From NCBI GenBank assembly GCA_934754515.1, contig CAKVIG010000002.1, forward strand, positions 62,001-126,000: DNA of 64,000 nucleotides, written 5' to 3'. Below are positions 43,959 through 52,743 of this stretch, piece after piece. The position numbers and the translations under genes were made by a program. A model generated the notes under the pieces. It worked only from the letters and a program-made list of their open reading frames with translations. It was not told the origin of the DNA and searched no databases. This DNA comes from an uncultured Candidatus Melainabacteria bacterium (GTDB lineage: Bacteria; Cyanobacteriota; Vampirovibrionia; Gastranaerophilales; Gastranaerophilaceae). How positions within the stretch are numbered: position 1 is the first letter of the stretch; the number at the start of each line of letters is the position of its first letter.

Positions 43959-44836
43959 TACATCATGCCTCTAAACAAATCCCAAAAATTGTTTACTACA
44001 AAGAAATACATATAGTAATGAACTATTGGAATTGTAAATATATAGCTGTCAGTTCTATCTAAAAATCCGCCATGACCGGGAAGAACATTACTTGAATCTT
44101 TTACGCCTGCATCTCTTTTAATCATTGATTCGCATAAATCACCGATTTGAGCACAAAATGCAATAATAAAACCAAGAATTAATGCGTGATACCAAGGGAA
44201 TCCCATTACCTTGATGCCGAAGATTAAGCAGAAAATAATACACATTGTCGTTCCGCCGATAGCACCTTCTATTGTCTTATTTGGGCTGATTACGTGAGAA
44301 AGTTTATGCTTTCCAAAACGACATCCAACGTAATAGCAAAAACTATCTGTTAAAATCACAGCAAAAAACAATAACAAAGCATATCCTGCCCCTTCTGTTC
44401 CAACATTTTGTTTAATAATTCCGTCATAAATCGGATTACTGCCCAAATCTCTTAAAAAGAGCAGATGTAGTGGAAACCATCCGCAATAAACAAAACCGAG
44501 AATTGTTGTAGCAACATTTGCAATATATGGCTGTTTCCCTTTAAACAACACTGACAAAAACGCCATTGCCGAACACGCGGTAAAAGCTAAAGCTACCAAA
44601 TCGAAACGATTAAAGTAAGCAAGAGCAGCGAACAAAAAGCTTGATATAATTATAATTCTAGAGCTTGGGCGAAAACCTTTATGCTCAAGAATTTTTACAT
44701 ACTCTTTCGACGCGAGTGCTACAATTATAAGAACAAGCCCTACTAACCATAGCCCGCCTGCCATGATGGCAAAAAGAGCTGTAAATCCAAATACCAATCC
44801 CGTTAACAATCGTGTTACGCTTTTTGTTAAAGCCAT
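43958..44836 (-). CDS. cdsA: Phosphatidate cytidylyltransferase
   Basis: Makes CDP-diacylglycerol from phosphatidic acid and CTP at the membrane; entry to phospholipid synthesis. 292 residues with about eight transmembrane helices. The signature at the C-terminal side, KRDAGVKDSSNVLPGHGGFLDRTDS, is clear, as is SHVISPNKTIEGAIGG. Shares one base with both its neighbours (frr stop, rnc start), so translation is probably coupled. pyrH-frr-cdsA is a widely conserved order. Confidence 0.95.
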   Translation of the reverse strand: MALTKSVTRLLTGLVFGFTALFAIMAGGLWLVGLVLIIVALASKEYVKILEHKGFRPSSRIIIISSFLFAALAYFNRFDLVALAFTACSAMAFLSVLFKGKQPYIANVATTILGFVYCGWFPLHLLFLRDLGSNPIYDGIIKQNVGTEGAGYALLLFFAVILTDSFCYYVGCRFGKHKLSHVISPNKTIEGAIGGTTMCIIFCLIFGIKVMGFPWYHALILGFIIAFCAQIGDLCESMIKRDAGVKDSSNVLPGHGGFLDRTDSYIFTIPIVHYYMYFFVVNNFWDLFRGMM

Positions 44837-45402
44837 TATACCGTCATAACCTCTTTTTCTTTTTCTACAACCTGAGCATCAATAATGCCAACATATTTAT
44901 CTGTTAATTTTTGAATTTTATCTTGATTATCTTTAACAGCATCTTCAGGAAGATTTTCTTCTTTTTCAATTTTCTTCAAAGAATCAACCATATCACGTCT
45001 TACGTTTCTGATTGCAATTTTTGCATCTTCACCGAATTTCTTAACTTCTTTTGCAGTTTCTCTTCTTCTTTCTTCAGTAAGAGGAGGGAAGTTTAAACGA
45101 ATACAAACACCGTCATTGTTTGGTGCAACGCCTAATTCCGCTTTGATAACAGCTTTTTCAACATCTTTTAAAATGCTTTTATCAAAAGGAGTAATTACCA
45201 AAGTTGTACCTTCGCTAACGCTAACTTGTGCCATTTGTCTGATTGGAGTTGGCGCTCCATAATAATCAACAATAACTCTGTCTAAGATTGCAGGATTTGC
45301 ACGACCGGTACGAACTGTAGAAAATTCTCTTTTCATTTGACCAAGAGCTTTTTCCATTTTTTCCTCTCCGAACAAAAACATTTCTTCAAGAGCTTCTGAC
45401 AT
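44836..45402 (-). CDS. frr: Ribosome recycling factor
   Basis: Splits post-termination ribosomes together with EF-G. 188 residues. EKMEKALGQMKREFSTVRTGRANPAILD, YYGAPTPIRQMAQVS, ITPFDKSILKDVEKAI and LPPLTEERRRE-type (FPPLTEERRRETAKEVKKF) segments are all present. AAAGGAGA precedes the ATG. Adjacent to pyrH as usual, separated by a pair of hairpin repeats. Confidence 0.97.
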   Translation of the reverse strand: MSEALEEMFLFGEEKMEKALGQMKREFSTVRTGRANPAILDRVIVDYYGAPTPIRQMAQVSVSEGTTLVITPFDKSILKDVEKAVIKAELGVAPNNDGVCIRLNFPPLTEERRRETAKEVKKFGEDAKIAIRNVRRDMVDSLKKIEKEENLPEDAVKDNQDKIQKLTDKYVGIIDAQVVEKEKEVMTV

Positions 45403-45430
45403 AATTTTCTCCTTTGTTTTATATTTTCAT

Positions 45431-45483
45431 TGTAGGGTGCAATTTTTACACCGTTAACTGTTGGGCTGAAAGCCCAACCTACT
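45431..45483. repeat. Two short hairpins between pyrH and frr
   Basis: TAGGGTGCAATTTTTACACC (45431-45452) is a damaged copy of the TGCACC family. GTTGGGCTGAAAGCCCAACCTAC (45460-45482) is a GTTGGGC/GCCCAAC hairpin with copies at 47480-47502 and 57484-57507. Confidence 0.6.
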
Positions 45484-45492
45484 TTGTGTCTA

Positions 45493-46209
45493 CTAACTTA
45501 CGTACGTTCCAACGGCTTCGCCGTCCATAATTTTTACCAAACTTCCTTGAGCTTTAAAATCAAAAACAATTATTGGAATATGATTCTGTTTACATAAAGC
45601 ACAAGCAGAAGAATCCATAACTTTTAATTCATTTTTAAGAATGTCATTGTAAGACATTTCATCAATCTTTTTAGCGTTTGGATTTGTTTTAGGGTCATCG
45701 TTATAAATACCGTCAACACCATTTTTAGCCATCAGCATAACCTCTGCATCAATTTCAGATGCTCTTAATGCTGATGCTGTATCAGTTGTAAAGAATGGGT
45801 TTCCTGTTCCTGCTGCAAAAATAACAACTCTGCCTTTTTCTAAGTGTCTTATTGCTCTATGACGAACATAAGGTTCTGCGATTTGGTTCATTGCAATTGC
45901 AGTCTGAACACGACATTCAACGCCGATTTTTTTCAATGCACATTGTAAAGCAACTGCATTCATAACAGTTGCAAGCATTCCTACATAATCACCGGACGCT
46001 TGATCCATACCAAGTTTTGCACTGTTTTTCATGCCTCTAAAGATATTACCGCCACCAACAACAACAGCTACTTCTACACCCTTGTCGTAAATTGATTTGA
46101 TTTCATTAGCAATCATTTCAACAGGTTCATAGTCAATACCGAATTGTTGTTTTCCAAGCAGTGCTTCTCCGCTAATCTTTAATAACACACGTTTATATTT
46201 TGTACCCAT
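45493..46209 (-). CDS. pyrH: Uridylate kinase
   Basis: Phosphorylates UMP to UDP. 238 residues, normal length. [15 protein letters not shown] at the start, [43 protein letters not shown] and [14 protein letters not shown] are the family motifs. Hexameric amino-acid-kinase fold; not related to eukaryotic UMP/CMP kinase. Between dapL and frr on the same strand. Confidence 0.97.
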   Translation of the reverse strand: MGTKYKRVLLKISGEALLGKQQFGIDYEPVEMIANEIKSIYDKGVEVAVVVGGGNIFRGMKNSAKLGMDQASGDYVGMLATVMNAVALQCALKKIGVECRVQTAIAMNQIAEPYVRHRAIRHLEKGRVVIFAAGTGNPFFTTDTASALRASEIDAEVMLMAKNGVDGIYNDDPKTNPNAKKIDEMSYNDILKNELKVMDSSACALCKQNHIPIIVFDFKAQGSLVKIMDGEAVGTYVS

Positions 46210-46266
46210 TAGTTACCTCTCTTTAGTTATACTAGATGAAAAAAGACAATTTGTAAAGAAATTTAC

Positions 46267-47436
46267 TTACTTAAACAATTTTTCAAATCGTTTCATTGCT
46301 TCAACAGTGTTTTCATAAGAACCGAAAGAAGTTAATCTGAAATATCCTTCACCATTACGTCCAAAACCTGCGCCCGGAGTGCCAACGACTTGAGCATTTT
46401 CTAATAAGTAATCAAAAAATTCCCAAGATTTCATATTATTTGGACATTTTAACCAAATATAAGGTGAGTGTTTTCCGCCGACATGCCAGATACCGCAACT
46501 TCTCAACGTTTCAGAAATTATTTTAGCGTTTTCTTTGTAATAACCAATATTTTCTTTAATTTCTTTTTGACCTTCATCTGTAAATACAGCTTCTGCGGCT
46601 CTTTGTACTATATAAGGGACGCCATTAAATTTCGTTGTTTGGCGTCTTAACCACATTTTATTCAGTTTACCTAAATTCTTAGGAACGATTGTATAGCCAC
46701 ATCTTGTTCCTGTAAATCCCGCCGTTTTTGAAAGAGAACAGAATTCTATTGCACAGTCTTTTGCACCTTCGATTTCATAAATGCTTCTTGGCAAGTTTTC
46801 ATCAGAAATAAAGCATTCATACGCTGAATCAAAAAGGATAATCGCATTCATTGATTTTGCATAATCAACCCACGCTTTTAGCTGTTCTTTGTTATAAACA
46901 GCACCTGTAGGGTTGTTTGGAGAACAAATATAAATAATATCTGCTTTAACATTTTTATTCGGTAATGGCAAAAATTCATTTTCACCGTTCGCGTCCACAT
47001 AAACAACTTTTCTGCCTGCCATAACGTTTGTATCAACATAAACAGGATAAACAGGGTCAGGAACCAATACAGTATTATCTTTTGCAAATAAATCCAAAAT
47101 GTTTCCTAAATCACTTTTTGCACCATCAGAAATAAAGATTTCATCTAAATCCAATTCTACATTATGTGATTTATAGTACTTTTTAACAGCATCTCTTAAA
47201 AAGTCATAGCCTTGTTCAGGTCCATAACCTCTAAAAGTCGCTTGAACACCCATTTCATCAACAGCTTTATGAAGTGCTTCAACAACAGCTTTGCATAATG
47301 GTAAAGTAACATCACCTATTCCAAGTCTGATAACTTTTTTATCAGGATTTTTAGCTGTAAATTCATTCACTTTTTTTGCTACTGTTGAAAATAGATAGCT
47401 TTGTTCTAAGTTGTCATAGTTTGTGTTTATGTTCAT
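46267..47436 (-). CDS. dapL: LL-diaminopimelate aminotransferase
   Basis: PLP enzyme that converts tetrahydrodipicolinate directly to LL-diaminopimelate in lysine and peptidoglycan synthesis, bypassing the DapD/C/E acylation steps. 389 residues. YLFSTVAKKVNEF near the start, IRLGIGDVTLPLC, GYGPEQGYDFLRDAV, SDGAKSDLGNI, PNNPTGAVYN and CSLSKTAGFTGTRCGY (PLP lysine in SLSK) are diagnostic of DapL rather than AspC-type enzymes. The pathway is characteristic of Cyanobacteria, plants and Chlamydia. 57 bases before pyrH. Confidence 0.95.
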   Translation of the reverse strand: MNINTNYDNLEQSYLFSTVAKKVNEFTAKNPDKKVIRLGIGDVTLPLCKAVVEALHKAVDEMGVQATFRGYGPEQGYDFLRDAVKKYYKSHNVELDLDEIFISDGAKSDLGNILDLFAKDNTVLVPDPVYPVYVDTNVMAGRKVVYVDANGENEFLPLPNKNVKADIIYICSPNNPTGAVYNKEQLKAWVDYAKSMNAIILFDSAYECFISDENLPRSIYEIEGAKDCAIEFCSLSKTAGFTGTRCGYTIVPKNLGKLNKMWLRRQTTKFNGVPYIVQRAAEAVFTDEGQKEIKENIGYYKENAKIISETLRSCGIWHVGGKHSPYIWLKCPNNMKSWEFFDYLLENAQVVGTPGAGFGRNGEGYFRLTSFGSYENTVEAMKRFEKLFK

Positions 47437-47479
47437 ACTGTCCTCTTGATTTTGATTTTGTGTTGAGTTCTTTGCTAAT

Positions 47480-47502
47480 GTTGGGCTGAAAACCCAACCT
47501 AC
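47480..47502. repeat. GTTGGGC hairpin (dispersed family)
   Basis: GTTGGGCTGAAAACCCAACCTAC; one base of the stem differs from the copy at 45460-45482. Lies between bfn and dapL, so these two may not share one transcript. Confidence 0.55.
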
Positions 47503-47565
47503 ATTTTGTACGGAGGGAATTTATTAAAACCCATCCCAACCTTCCCTATCAAGGGAAGGAGTTCG

Positions 47566-48075
47566 TTATTGATCGTTTTCTTTGTGTTTACCTTCCATCA
47601 ATTTTTCAAAATCAGAAGGTTTTATATTTTGAATAAAATCTTTAAATTCTTGCGCTTCTTCTTCATCTTTTGCAGTATCTGTTGAAACAGAACCGTTCAT
47701 AAGCACGTTTGCTGTTACAAAAATAGGAGCTTCTGCTCTCATTGCAACCGCAATCGCATCTGATGGACGGGCATCAATTTCTAATGTTTCATCACCTTTT
47801 GATAAGAATAAAGTAGCATAATATGTTTCTTCTTCAACATCATTAATTTCAATTTTATCAAGTTTGTAACCTGTTTTTTCGATTATATTAGCTACTAAAT
47901 CATGTGTCATCGGACGAGCTACTACAAGCCCTTCAATACATCTAATAATTGCACTAGCTTCTGCTGAACCTATCCAAATAGGAAGTGCTTTTCTGTTATC
48001 TAAATCGTGAAGTACAACGATTGGCGAATTTGTTCTTACGTCAAGCGCAATACCCATAACTTTCATTTCTATCAT
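47566..48075 (-). CDS. Bifunctional nuclease (DUF151/BFN) family protein
   Basis: 169 residues. MIEMKVMGIALD, PIVVLHDLDNRKALPIWIGSAEASAI and ARPMTHDLVANI followed by RPSDAIAVAMRAEAPIFV are the conserved BFN core. Plant and mycobacterial homologues have been described as nucleases or as stress/secondary-metabolism regulators; the cellular role in bacteria is unclear. Divergent from nadK with about 60 bases between the start codons; it has its own TATAAT at 48097-48102 (minus strand) and a GAGG ribosome site, in contrast to leaderless nadK. Confidence 0.88.
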   Translation of the reverse strand: MIEMKVMGIALDVRTNSPIVVLHDLDNRKALPIWIGSAEASAIIRCIEGLVVARPMTHDLVANIIEKTGYKLDKIEINDVEEETYYATLFLSKGDETLEIDARPSDAIAVAMRAEAPIFVTANVLMNGSVSTDTAKDEEEAQEFKDFIQNIKPSDFEKLMEGKHKENDQ

Positions 48076-48122
48076 AATAACCTCATTTCTATATGATTAT
48101 AACACAAGCCTGATTTATATGT

Positions 48123-48128
48123 TATAAT
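48123..48128 (+). promoter_or_regulatory. TATAAT box predicting a leaderless nadK mRNA
   Basis: TATAAT ends exactly 7 bases before the A of the nadK ATG at 48135. No Shine-Dalgarno. Confidence 0.6.
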
Positions 48129-48134
48129 TCGTCT

Positions 48135-48911
48135 ATGAGAATTAATGTAGTCTTTAATAAACAAATATCAGGATATCAAAATGCACTTGAAGCTTTAGAA
48201 AAAGCTTTAATAGACAATAAAGTAGAGTTCAAAACCTTTGATATCGACAAACTTGAACAATTTGGTGATTTTACATTTGTAATCGGCGGTGACGGAACGC
48301 TCTTAAAATGTGCAAGGTTCTATGCAGGAACTCCTGTATTAGGGATAAATCTCGGACGTTTGGGCTTTTTGGCACAAGCAGGTGTAGAAGAAATCAATAA
48401 GGCAGTAAAAGCAGTTATTGAAGGAAAATATTCTACAGAAGAACGCTTGATGCTCGAATCTGATGACGCCATTGCATTAAACGATTTTGTAATCAAAGGT
48501 TGCATGACATCTCGAACATCAAAATTCTATCTCGAAATTAACGACAAATTCGTTTGTGACTATATTGCTGATGGTTTAATTATCTCAACTCCGACAGGTT
48601 CAACCGCTTACGGGCTTTCTGCCGGAGGACCTGTACTATTTCCGACATTAGATGCGCTTGTTATTGTACCAATTTGTCCGCATACACTGAATGCTCGCCC
48701 GCTTGTCGTTCCTATCGGTGAAACTATTAAAGTAAAAACGAGTGATAAATTACTTTCCGTTGCGGTTGATGGTTTTGATGCCACAGCTAATGTAAAAGAA
48801 ATTTCTATAAAGACATCTCATAAAAAGGCTGTATTGGCATTTTTGAATGATGATGGATTTTATTCTGTTTTGAGAAACAAATTGCACTGGGGAATTTCAC
48901 CAACAAACTAA
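48135..48911 (+). CDS. nadK: NAD kinase
   Basis: Makes NADP from NAD and ATP (or polyphosphate). 258 residues. GGDGTLLKCAR (GGD at about 51-53), GINLGRLGFLA, LNDFVI and ISTPTGSTAYGLSAGGP are the NAD kinase motifs; the C-terminal VPICPHTLNARPLVVP matches. The predicted transcript is leaderless. D-2-hydroxyacid dehydrogenase follows 66 bases later and may share the transcript. Confidence 0.95.
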   Translation: MRINVVFNKQISGYQNALEALEKALIDNKVEFKTFDIDKLEQFGDFTFVIGGDGTLLKCARFYAGTPVLGINLGRLGFLAQAGVEEINKAVKAVIEGKYSTEERLMLESDDAIALNDFVIKGCMTSRTSKFYLEINDKFVCDYIADGLIISTPTGSTAYGLSAGGPVLFPTLDALVIVPICPHTLNARPLVVPIGETIKVKTSDKLLSVAVDGFDATANVKEISIKTSHKKAVLAFLNDDGFYSVLRNKLHWGISPTN

Positions 48912-48977
48912 GATTTACCCGACAGTCGAATTTAAACAATATCAAATTACAATATCATAAATAAAAAGGATAAATTT

Positions 48978-49988
48978 ATGAAAATTGTATATTTTGATGT
49001 TGAACCTAATGAAGAAGAGTTTTTAAGAATTCATAATGAAGGTAAATATGATTATATTCTTGTAAAAGAAGCACTAAACGACCTTTCTCCTTTAAAACAA
49101 GAATATATCGATGCAGATGTAATTTCAGTTTTTACTACTTCAAGAGTTAATGCTCAAGTTTTAAAGCAGTTTAAAAAGTTAAAACTCATAGCATTACGTT
49201 CTGTTGGTTTTAACCATATTGACTTGGAATATTGTCGAGAACAGCATATTATTGTTGAAAATTCGCCAAATTACGGAAATCAATCCGTTGCAGAATTTGC
49301 ACTCGCTCTATTAATGGATGTCTTGAGAAAAGTAACAATCTCATATTTAGAATATAAAGATGCAAAAGTTTATCCGTCATGTCTTATGGGCTTAGAACTA
49401 TACGGCAAAACCATGGGCATAGTAGGTTTAGGTGCTATAGGCTCTACTTTCGCTCAAATTTCACATGGGTTGGGAATGAAAATTTTAGGGTTTGATAAAA
49501 TTGAAAACGAAAAACTGAAAAAAAATTATAACGTTACATATACAGATTTTGATACACTTTTGAGAAAATCAGATTTTATTTCCATACACGCGCCAATGAG
49601 CAAAGAAAATTATCACATGTTTAATGAAGCCGGTTTTGATAAGATGAAAAGTAATGCAATTCTTATTAACACAGGAAGAGGAGAGTTAATTGATACATCT
49701 GCACTTTTTAATGCTCTTGTTAATAAAAAAATTCTCGGTGCCGGCTTGGATGTTCTGGAAAACGAACAAACAATAACTGATGTTGATTATATGCTTGGCA
49801 TAAATCGTTTGGATAAATTAACCTTAAAACAAACGATTATTAATTCAAGATTATTTCAGCTTGATAATGTAATTTTAACTCCGCATATAGCTTATAACAC
49901 CAAAGAAGCAATACAAAGAATTTTAACCACAACAATGGAAAACATACAAGAATTTAGCATTGGAAATATTCAAAATTATGTCGAATAA
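48978..49988 (+). CDS. D-2-hydroxyacid (probably D-lactate) dehydrogenase
   Basis: 336 residues. Rossmann motif GLGAIGS (about 150-156), VAEFALALLMDVLRK, LINTGRGELIDTSAL with catalytic Arg, DVLENEQ with catalytic Glu and LTPHIAYNTKEA with catalytic His. The SVGFNHIDLEYCREQHI segment and the overall length match fermentative D-lactate dehydrogenases more than phosphoglycerate or glyoxylate reductases, but specificity is not certain. AAAAGGA precedes the ATG. Would regenerate NAD in a fermenting anaerobe. Confidence 0.88.
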   Translation: MKIVYFDVEPNEEEFLRIHNEGKYDYILVKEALNDLSPLKQEYIDADVISVFTTSRVNAQVLKQFKKLKLIALRSVGFNHIDLEYCREQHIIVENSPNYGNQSVAEFALALLMDVLRKVTISYLEYKDAKVYPSCLMGLELYGKTMGIVGLGAIGSTFAQISHGLGMKILGFDKIENEKLKKNYNVTYTDFDTLLRKSDFISIHAPMSKENYHMFNEAGFDKMKSNAILINTGRGELIDTSALFNALVNKKILGAGLDVLENEQTITDVDYMLGINRLDKLTLKQTIINSRLFQLDNVILTPHIAYNTKEAIQRILTTTMENIQEFSIGNIQNYVE

Positions 49989-50000
49989 TCTATTTACAAA

Positions 50001-50028
50001 AAAGCCATGCACTATTTGCATGGCTTAA
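50001..50028 (+). terminator. Terminator of the dehydrogenase gene
   Basis: AAGCCATGC-ACTATTT-GCATGGCTT with AAAATTT following; 9-bp stem, about 12 bases after the stop. Confidence 0.75.
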
Positions 50029-50062
50029 AATTTGGGGTAGTAAAATTGGTATATTTCTGAGT

Positions 50063-50305
50063 CTATACCTCTATAAAAAGTCGTCTTCCGACAATATTAG
50101 GCTGATTATTGTAATATCCGGCAAAATATCCGCCCGCTACCGGCTTGTTTTGACCATAGTTAGCAAATGGATTGCTTGAAACAAAAGGATTTCCACTTGA
50201 TTGAGCAAAAGGATTGCTTGAACGCTTTGTTTGCGTAACTGCAGCGGTTTGCACAAGCGGGTTTGAAGTTAATACTCTCGATAATAAATTTACGATTTCA
50301 GCCAT
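50063..50305 (-). CDS. Hypothetical small protein with repeated NPF motifs
   Basis: 80 residues, unrecognised. The centre reads TSNPLV, SSNPFAQSS, GNPFVSSNPFANYGQ: three NPF tripeptides and one NPL within about 35 residues. The rest is low-complexity with a G/Y/N-rich stretch (GGYFAGYYNNQPN). No signal peptide or membrane helix. AAAGGTGC precedes the ATG. NPF is the ligand of eukaryotic EH domains, but short simple repeats can arise by chance. Confidence 0.5.
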   Translation of the reverse strand: MAEIVNLLSRVLTSNPLVQTAAVTQTKRSSNPFAQSSGNPFVSSNPFANYGQNKPVAGGYFAGYYNNQPNIVGRRLFIEV

Positions 50306-50482
50306 TTTGTTGCACCTTTCTAAATGGTGTTTAATGATTTATTTTCTTTTGTCAATTATTTTATCGACACATTTTTTTCAAACTTTAGTTAAAAATTTAA
50401 AACATCAACTAAAAGTATTAAATTTTGTTACAAAAAAGCAATTTTCTCTTTCTTATATACTTTGTATATACAAGGAGAGTAT

Positions 50483-51217
50483 ATGTCAGAACCTTTGAAA
50501 CAATTTTTGAAAGTTGCAGATAAAGTTGACGCTGATGAGAGAATCTTATCAGAAACTGTTGTTCAAAATATTTTGGACGATGTGGAAGATTTTGGCAAAG
50601 ATTTAGGTGAAGATGTAGAAAATTTGTTCAAATCTTCATCAAACATTCGCCCACCAAAACCTTCTGTCCCAACTCCTACTTATCAGGAATCGGCTTTTAT
50701 AGCACCAAAGAAAGAAACAACTTTATATGATGTTACTAATAGAAAAGCTGATGTTCCGGAAGTAACGAAAAACTCAAATTTTTTCAAAAAAATCAGTTAC
50801 AGTTTTCGAGGTTTTACAGCTTCTGCGAATTATAAAAACGGTAATGACAAATATCGACTTTTTGCTGGTGAAAAAATGGGCGTTGGATATGAACAAAAAG
50901 AGTGCCACACACAAACAACTTTTAGTGCATTATATAATGTTCACAATCACAAATCTTCCTTAAACTACTCTTATAGCAATCCGAGAACTTCTTACGGCGT
51001 ATCACTTTTCAACAAAGATGGCAACAAGGGGATTTCTGCACATTATTCGGCAGACAATTTAAAATCCGGAGTTTCTGCAGACGAAAAGAGTGCGTCATTA
51101 AACTGCTCATATACAAAAAAATATGAAGATTGCACTCTTGAACTCAATACATATATAACGACCGGTGACAACTACTCAAATCCGTATGGTGGAATCGGAG
51201 GACGCGTTACTTTTTGA
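50483..51217 (+). CDS. Hypothetical protein with beta-barrel-like C-terminal half
   Basis: About 244 residues from the ATG at 50483, which has AAGGAGAG upstream; the frame can be read from 50462 but that start lacks support. The N-terminal third is acidic and helical (QFLKVADKVDADERILSET, DDVEDFGKDLGEDVENLF). From about residue 110 the sequence alternates polar and aromatic residues (FRGFTASANYKNGNDKYRLF, SSLNYSYSNPRTSYGVSLF, SLNCSYTKKYEDCTLELN) and ends in GGIGGRVTF with a terminal Phe, as in outer-membrane strands. No signal peptide is seen, which conflicts with an outer-membrane location. Family unknown. Confidence 0.5.
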   Translation: MSEPLKQFLKVADKVDADERILSETVVQNILDDVEDFGKDLGEDVENLFKSSSNIRPPKPSVPTPTYQESAFIAPKKETTLYDVTNRKADVPEVTKNSNFFKKISYSFRGFTASANYKNGNDKYRLFAGEKMGVGYEQKECHTQTTFSALYNVHNHKSSLNYSYSNPRTSYGVSLFNKDGNKGISAHYSADNLKSGVSADEKSASLNCSYTKKYEDCTLELNTYITTGDNYSNPYGGIGGRVTF

Positions 51218-51219
51218 TA

Positions 51220-51420
51220 TTAGTCGCTAAAAAAACTTGTAAAAAATTTCCTAATATTTTTGCATAACTTGGCTGTTTTTGTAGGAGCTTGGTATTCTTT
51301 TGACAAAGGTGATTTTTCCATAAAATAACCTTCATAAAAACCTTTTTCCAAAATTTTCCTTACAGGCTTTCCTTTACATGTGATATTAGTATTTGTTGTA
51401 TCAACTTTTGAAATCATCAT
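51220..51420 (-). CDS. Hypothetical small basic protein
   Basis: About 66 residues from the ATG at 51420 (AAAGGTAGG upstream; an in-frame ATG at 51438 is less well placed). MMISKVDTTNTNITCKGKPV opens with a short tag reminiscent of other proteins here, then a basic C-terminus (KTAKLCKNIRKFFTSFF). Converges with the barrel-like gene at two bases' distance. Function unknown. Confidence 0.45.
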   Translation of the reverse strand: MMISKVDTTNTNITCKGKPVRKILEKGFYEGYFMEKSPLSKEYQAPTKTAKLCKNIRKFFTSFFSD

Positions 51421-51446
51421 TTTTTGCCTACCTTTCAATGATAAAA

Positions 51447-51490
51447 AACCCCTAAAAAATTTTTTTGCTATCTTTTTTAAGGGTTTTATA
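51447..51490 (-). terminator. Terminator after the M20 peptidase
   Basis: AAAACCCTTAAAAAA on the minus strand faces TTTTTTAGGGGTTTTT across a short AT-rich loop: an imperfect 12-14 bp stem ending in T residues, directly after the peptidase stop. Confidence 0.65.
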
Positions 51491-51492
51491 AA

Positions 51493-52743
51493 TTATTTAT
51501 TAAATTCTTCAAAAGTATTTTTAATTACTTCAAAACCTTTAATTAATGTCTTGTAATCTACTTTTTCAGCTGCAGAGTGCATATTATAAACATCAGCCAA
51601 GCCTAAAAGTGATGGCATAAAGGTTTCGCCTTTAGAATTTTTGTTGTGGCAGTAAATATGAGTTTCTGCACCTGCATGGAATGACGAGATATCATTTTTC
51701 ATGCCTGCTCTTTCACAAGCTTTTGTATGTGCAATCTCAATTCTATCATCATCAGCTTTTTCAAAAGCCAACAAGTGAACTTCAAATTCAATCTTAGCTT
51801 CTGCTAAATCTTTATGTTTTTCGTTAAATTTATCAACAATTGATTGCATCAAAGCTTTCAACTCTTCTTCTTTTGCAACACTTGCACTTCTTATTGAATA
51901 AGATGCCATGCCAAGAGTATTAATAATATTTGTAGAAGTCTTTTTCATTATTTCAGTAATATAATCATTAGTTTTTACCCCTTTTTCTACAAGGTTTGCA
52001 ACAGAGTTTTGAATACCGCCTGCTACAATTGCGCCTAAGTTACAAGAAGTTATAACGCCTGTTTCATCTGTATAATATGCACCTTGTGGGAATTCTGCAA
52101 GAAGTTCCGCAATAAGTTTAGCAGCGTTCAATCTTGTCTTGTCTCCGATATCAATCCCCGAGTGACCGCCTTTTAGACCGCGAACAGTGATTTTAGCGTT
52201 TGTATAACTTGCGCCTGAAATCTGCAATTGACCTAATTTATCCGCATCACAAACAAGAACGTATTTTGATTTAATTTTGTCAAACTCTACGTGTTCAATA
52301 CCACTCATGCCGGTTTCTTCGTCACGAGTGAATGTAATTTCAAGTCCGCCATGTGTCAACCCATTGTCAGAGCCTGAATTCACAAGGTCTTTAGCAAGCT
52401 TCAATGCACAAGCAACACCAACTTTATCATCTGCACCTAATGTTCTACCTTCTGCTTTAATAAAATCCCCGTCCAAGAAAATATTAACAGGGCTATCGTC
52501 ACCAACTACATCCATGTGAGAAGATAGCATAATTGGTTCTTTAGTTTCGTCTGTTGCAGGAACATGGATATAAATATTTCCATAGTTGTCTTTTTTGCCA
52601 TCAATTCCATTTTTCTTACAAAAATCAAGAATCCATTCAATCACTTTTTCTTCTTTTAATGATGGAGATGGTATTGAAACCAAATTGCAAAATATATCTA
52701 AAACTTCGTTTTCTTTTCTTAAATCTTCTAAATTAACTGCCAC
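51493..52743 (-). CDS. M20-family metallopeptidase (peptidase T-like)
   Basis: About 416 residues. Di-zinc motifs of the M20 family: SSHMDVV (H near 73, D catalytic), GADDKVGVACAL (bridging D), FTRDEETGMSG (catalytic E-E) and FHAGAETHIY (C-terminal His). SIPSPSLKEEKVIEWIL at the start and GGHSGIDIGDKTRLNA in the lid domain fit tripeptidase (PepT/PepV-like) members. AGGAGG sits 7 bases before a GTG at 52743, inside the longer frame that begins at 52770; I take the GTG. It overlaps the end of the small zinc protein gene, so the two are co-translated. Likely a cytoplasmic amino- or tripeptidase. Confidence 0.88.
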   Translation of the reverse strand: MAVNLEDLRKENEVLDIFCNLVSIPSPSLKEEKVIEWILDFCKKNGIDGKKDNYGNIYIHVPATDETKEPIMLSSHMDVVGDDSPVNIFLDGDFIKAEGRTLGADDKVGVACALKLAKDLVNSGSDNGLTHGGLEITFTRDEETGMSGIEHVEFDKIKSKYVLVCDADKLGQLQISGASYTNAKITVRGLKGGHSGIDIGDKTRLNAAKLIAELLAEFPQGAYYTDETGVITSCNLGAIVAGGIQNSVANLVEKGVKTNDYITEIMKKTSTNIINTLGMASYSIRSASVAKEEELKALMQSIVDKFNEKHKDLAEAKIEFEVHLLAFEKADDDRIEIAHTKACERAGMKNDISSFHAGAETHIYCHNKNSKGETFMPSLLGLADVYNMHSAAEKVDYKTLIKGFEVIKNTFEEFNK

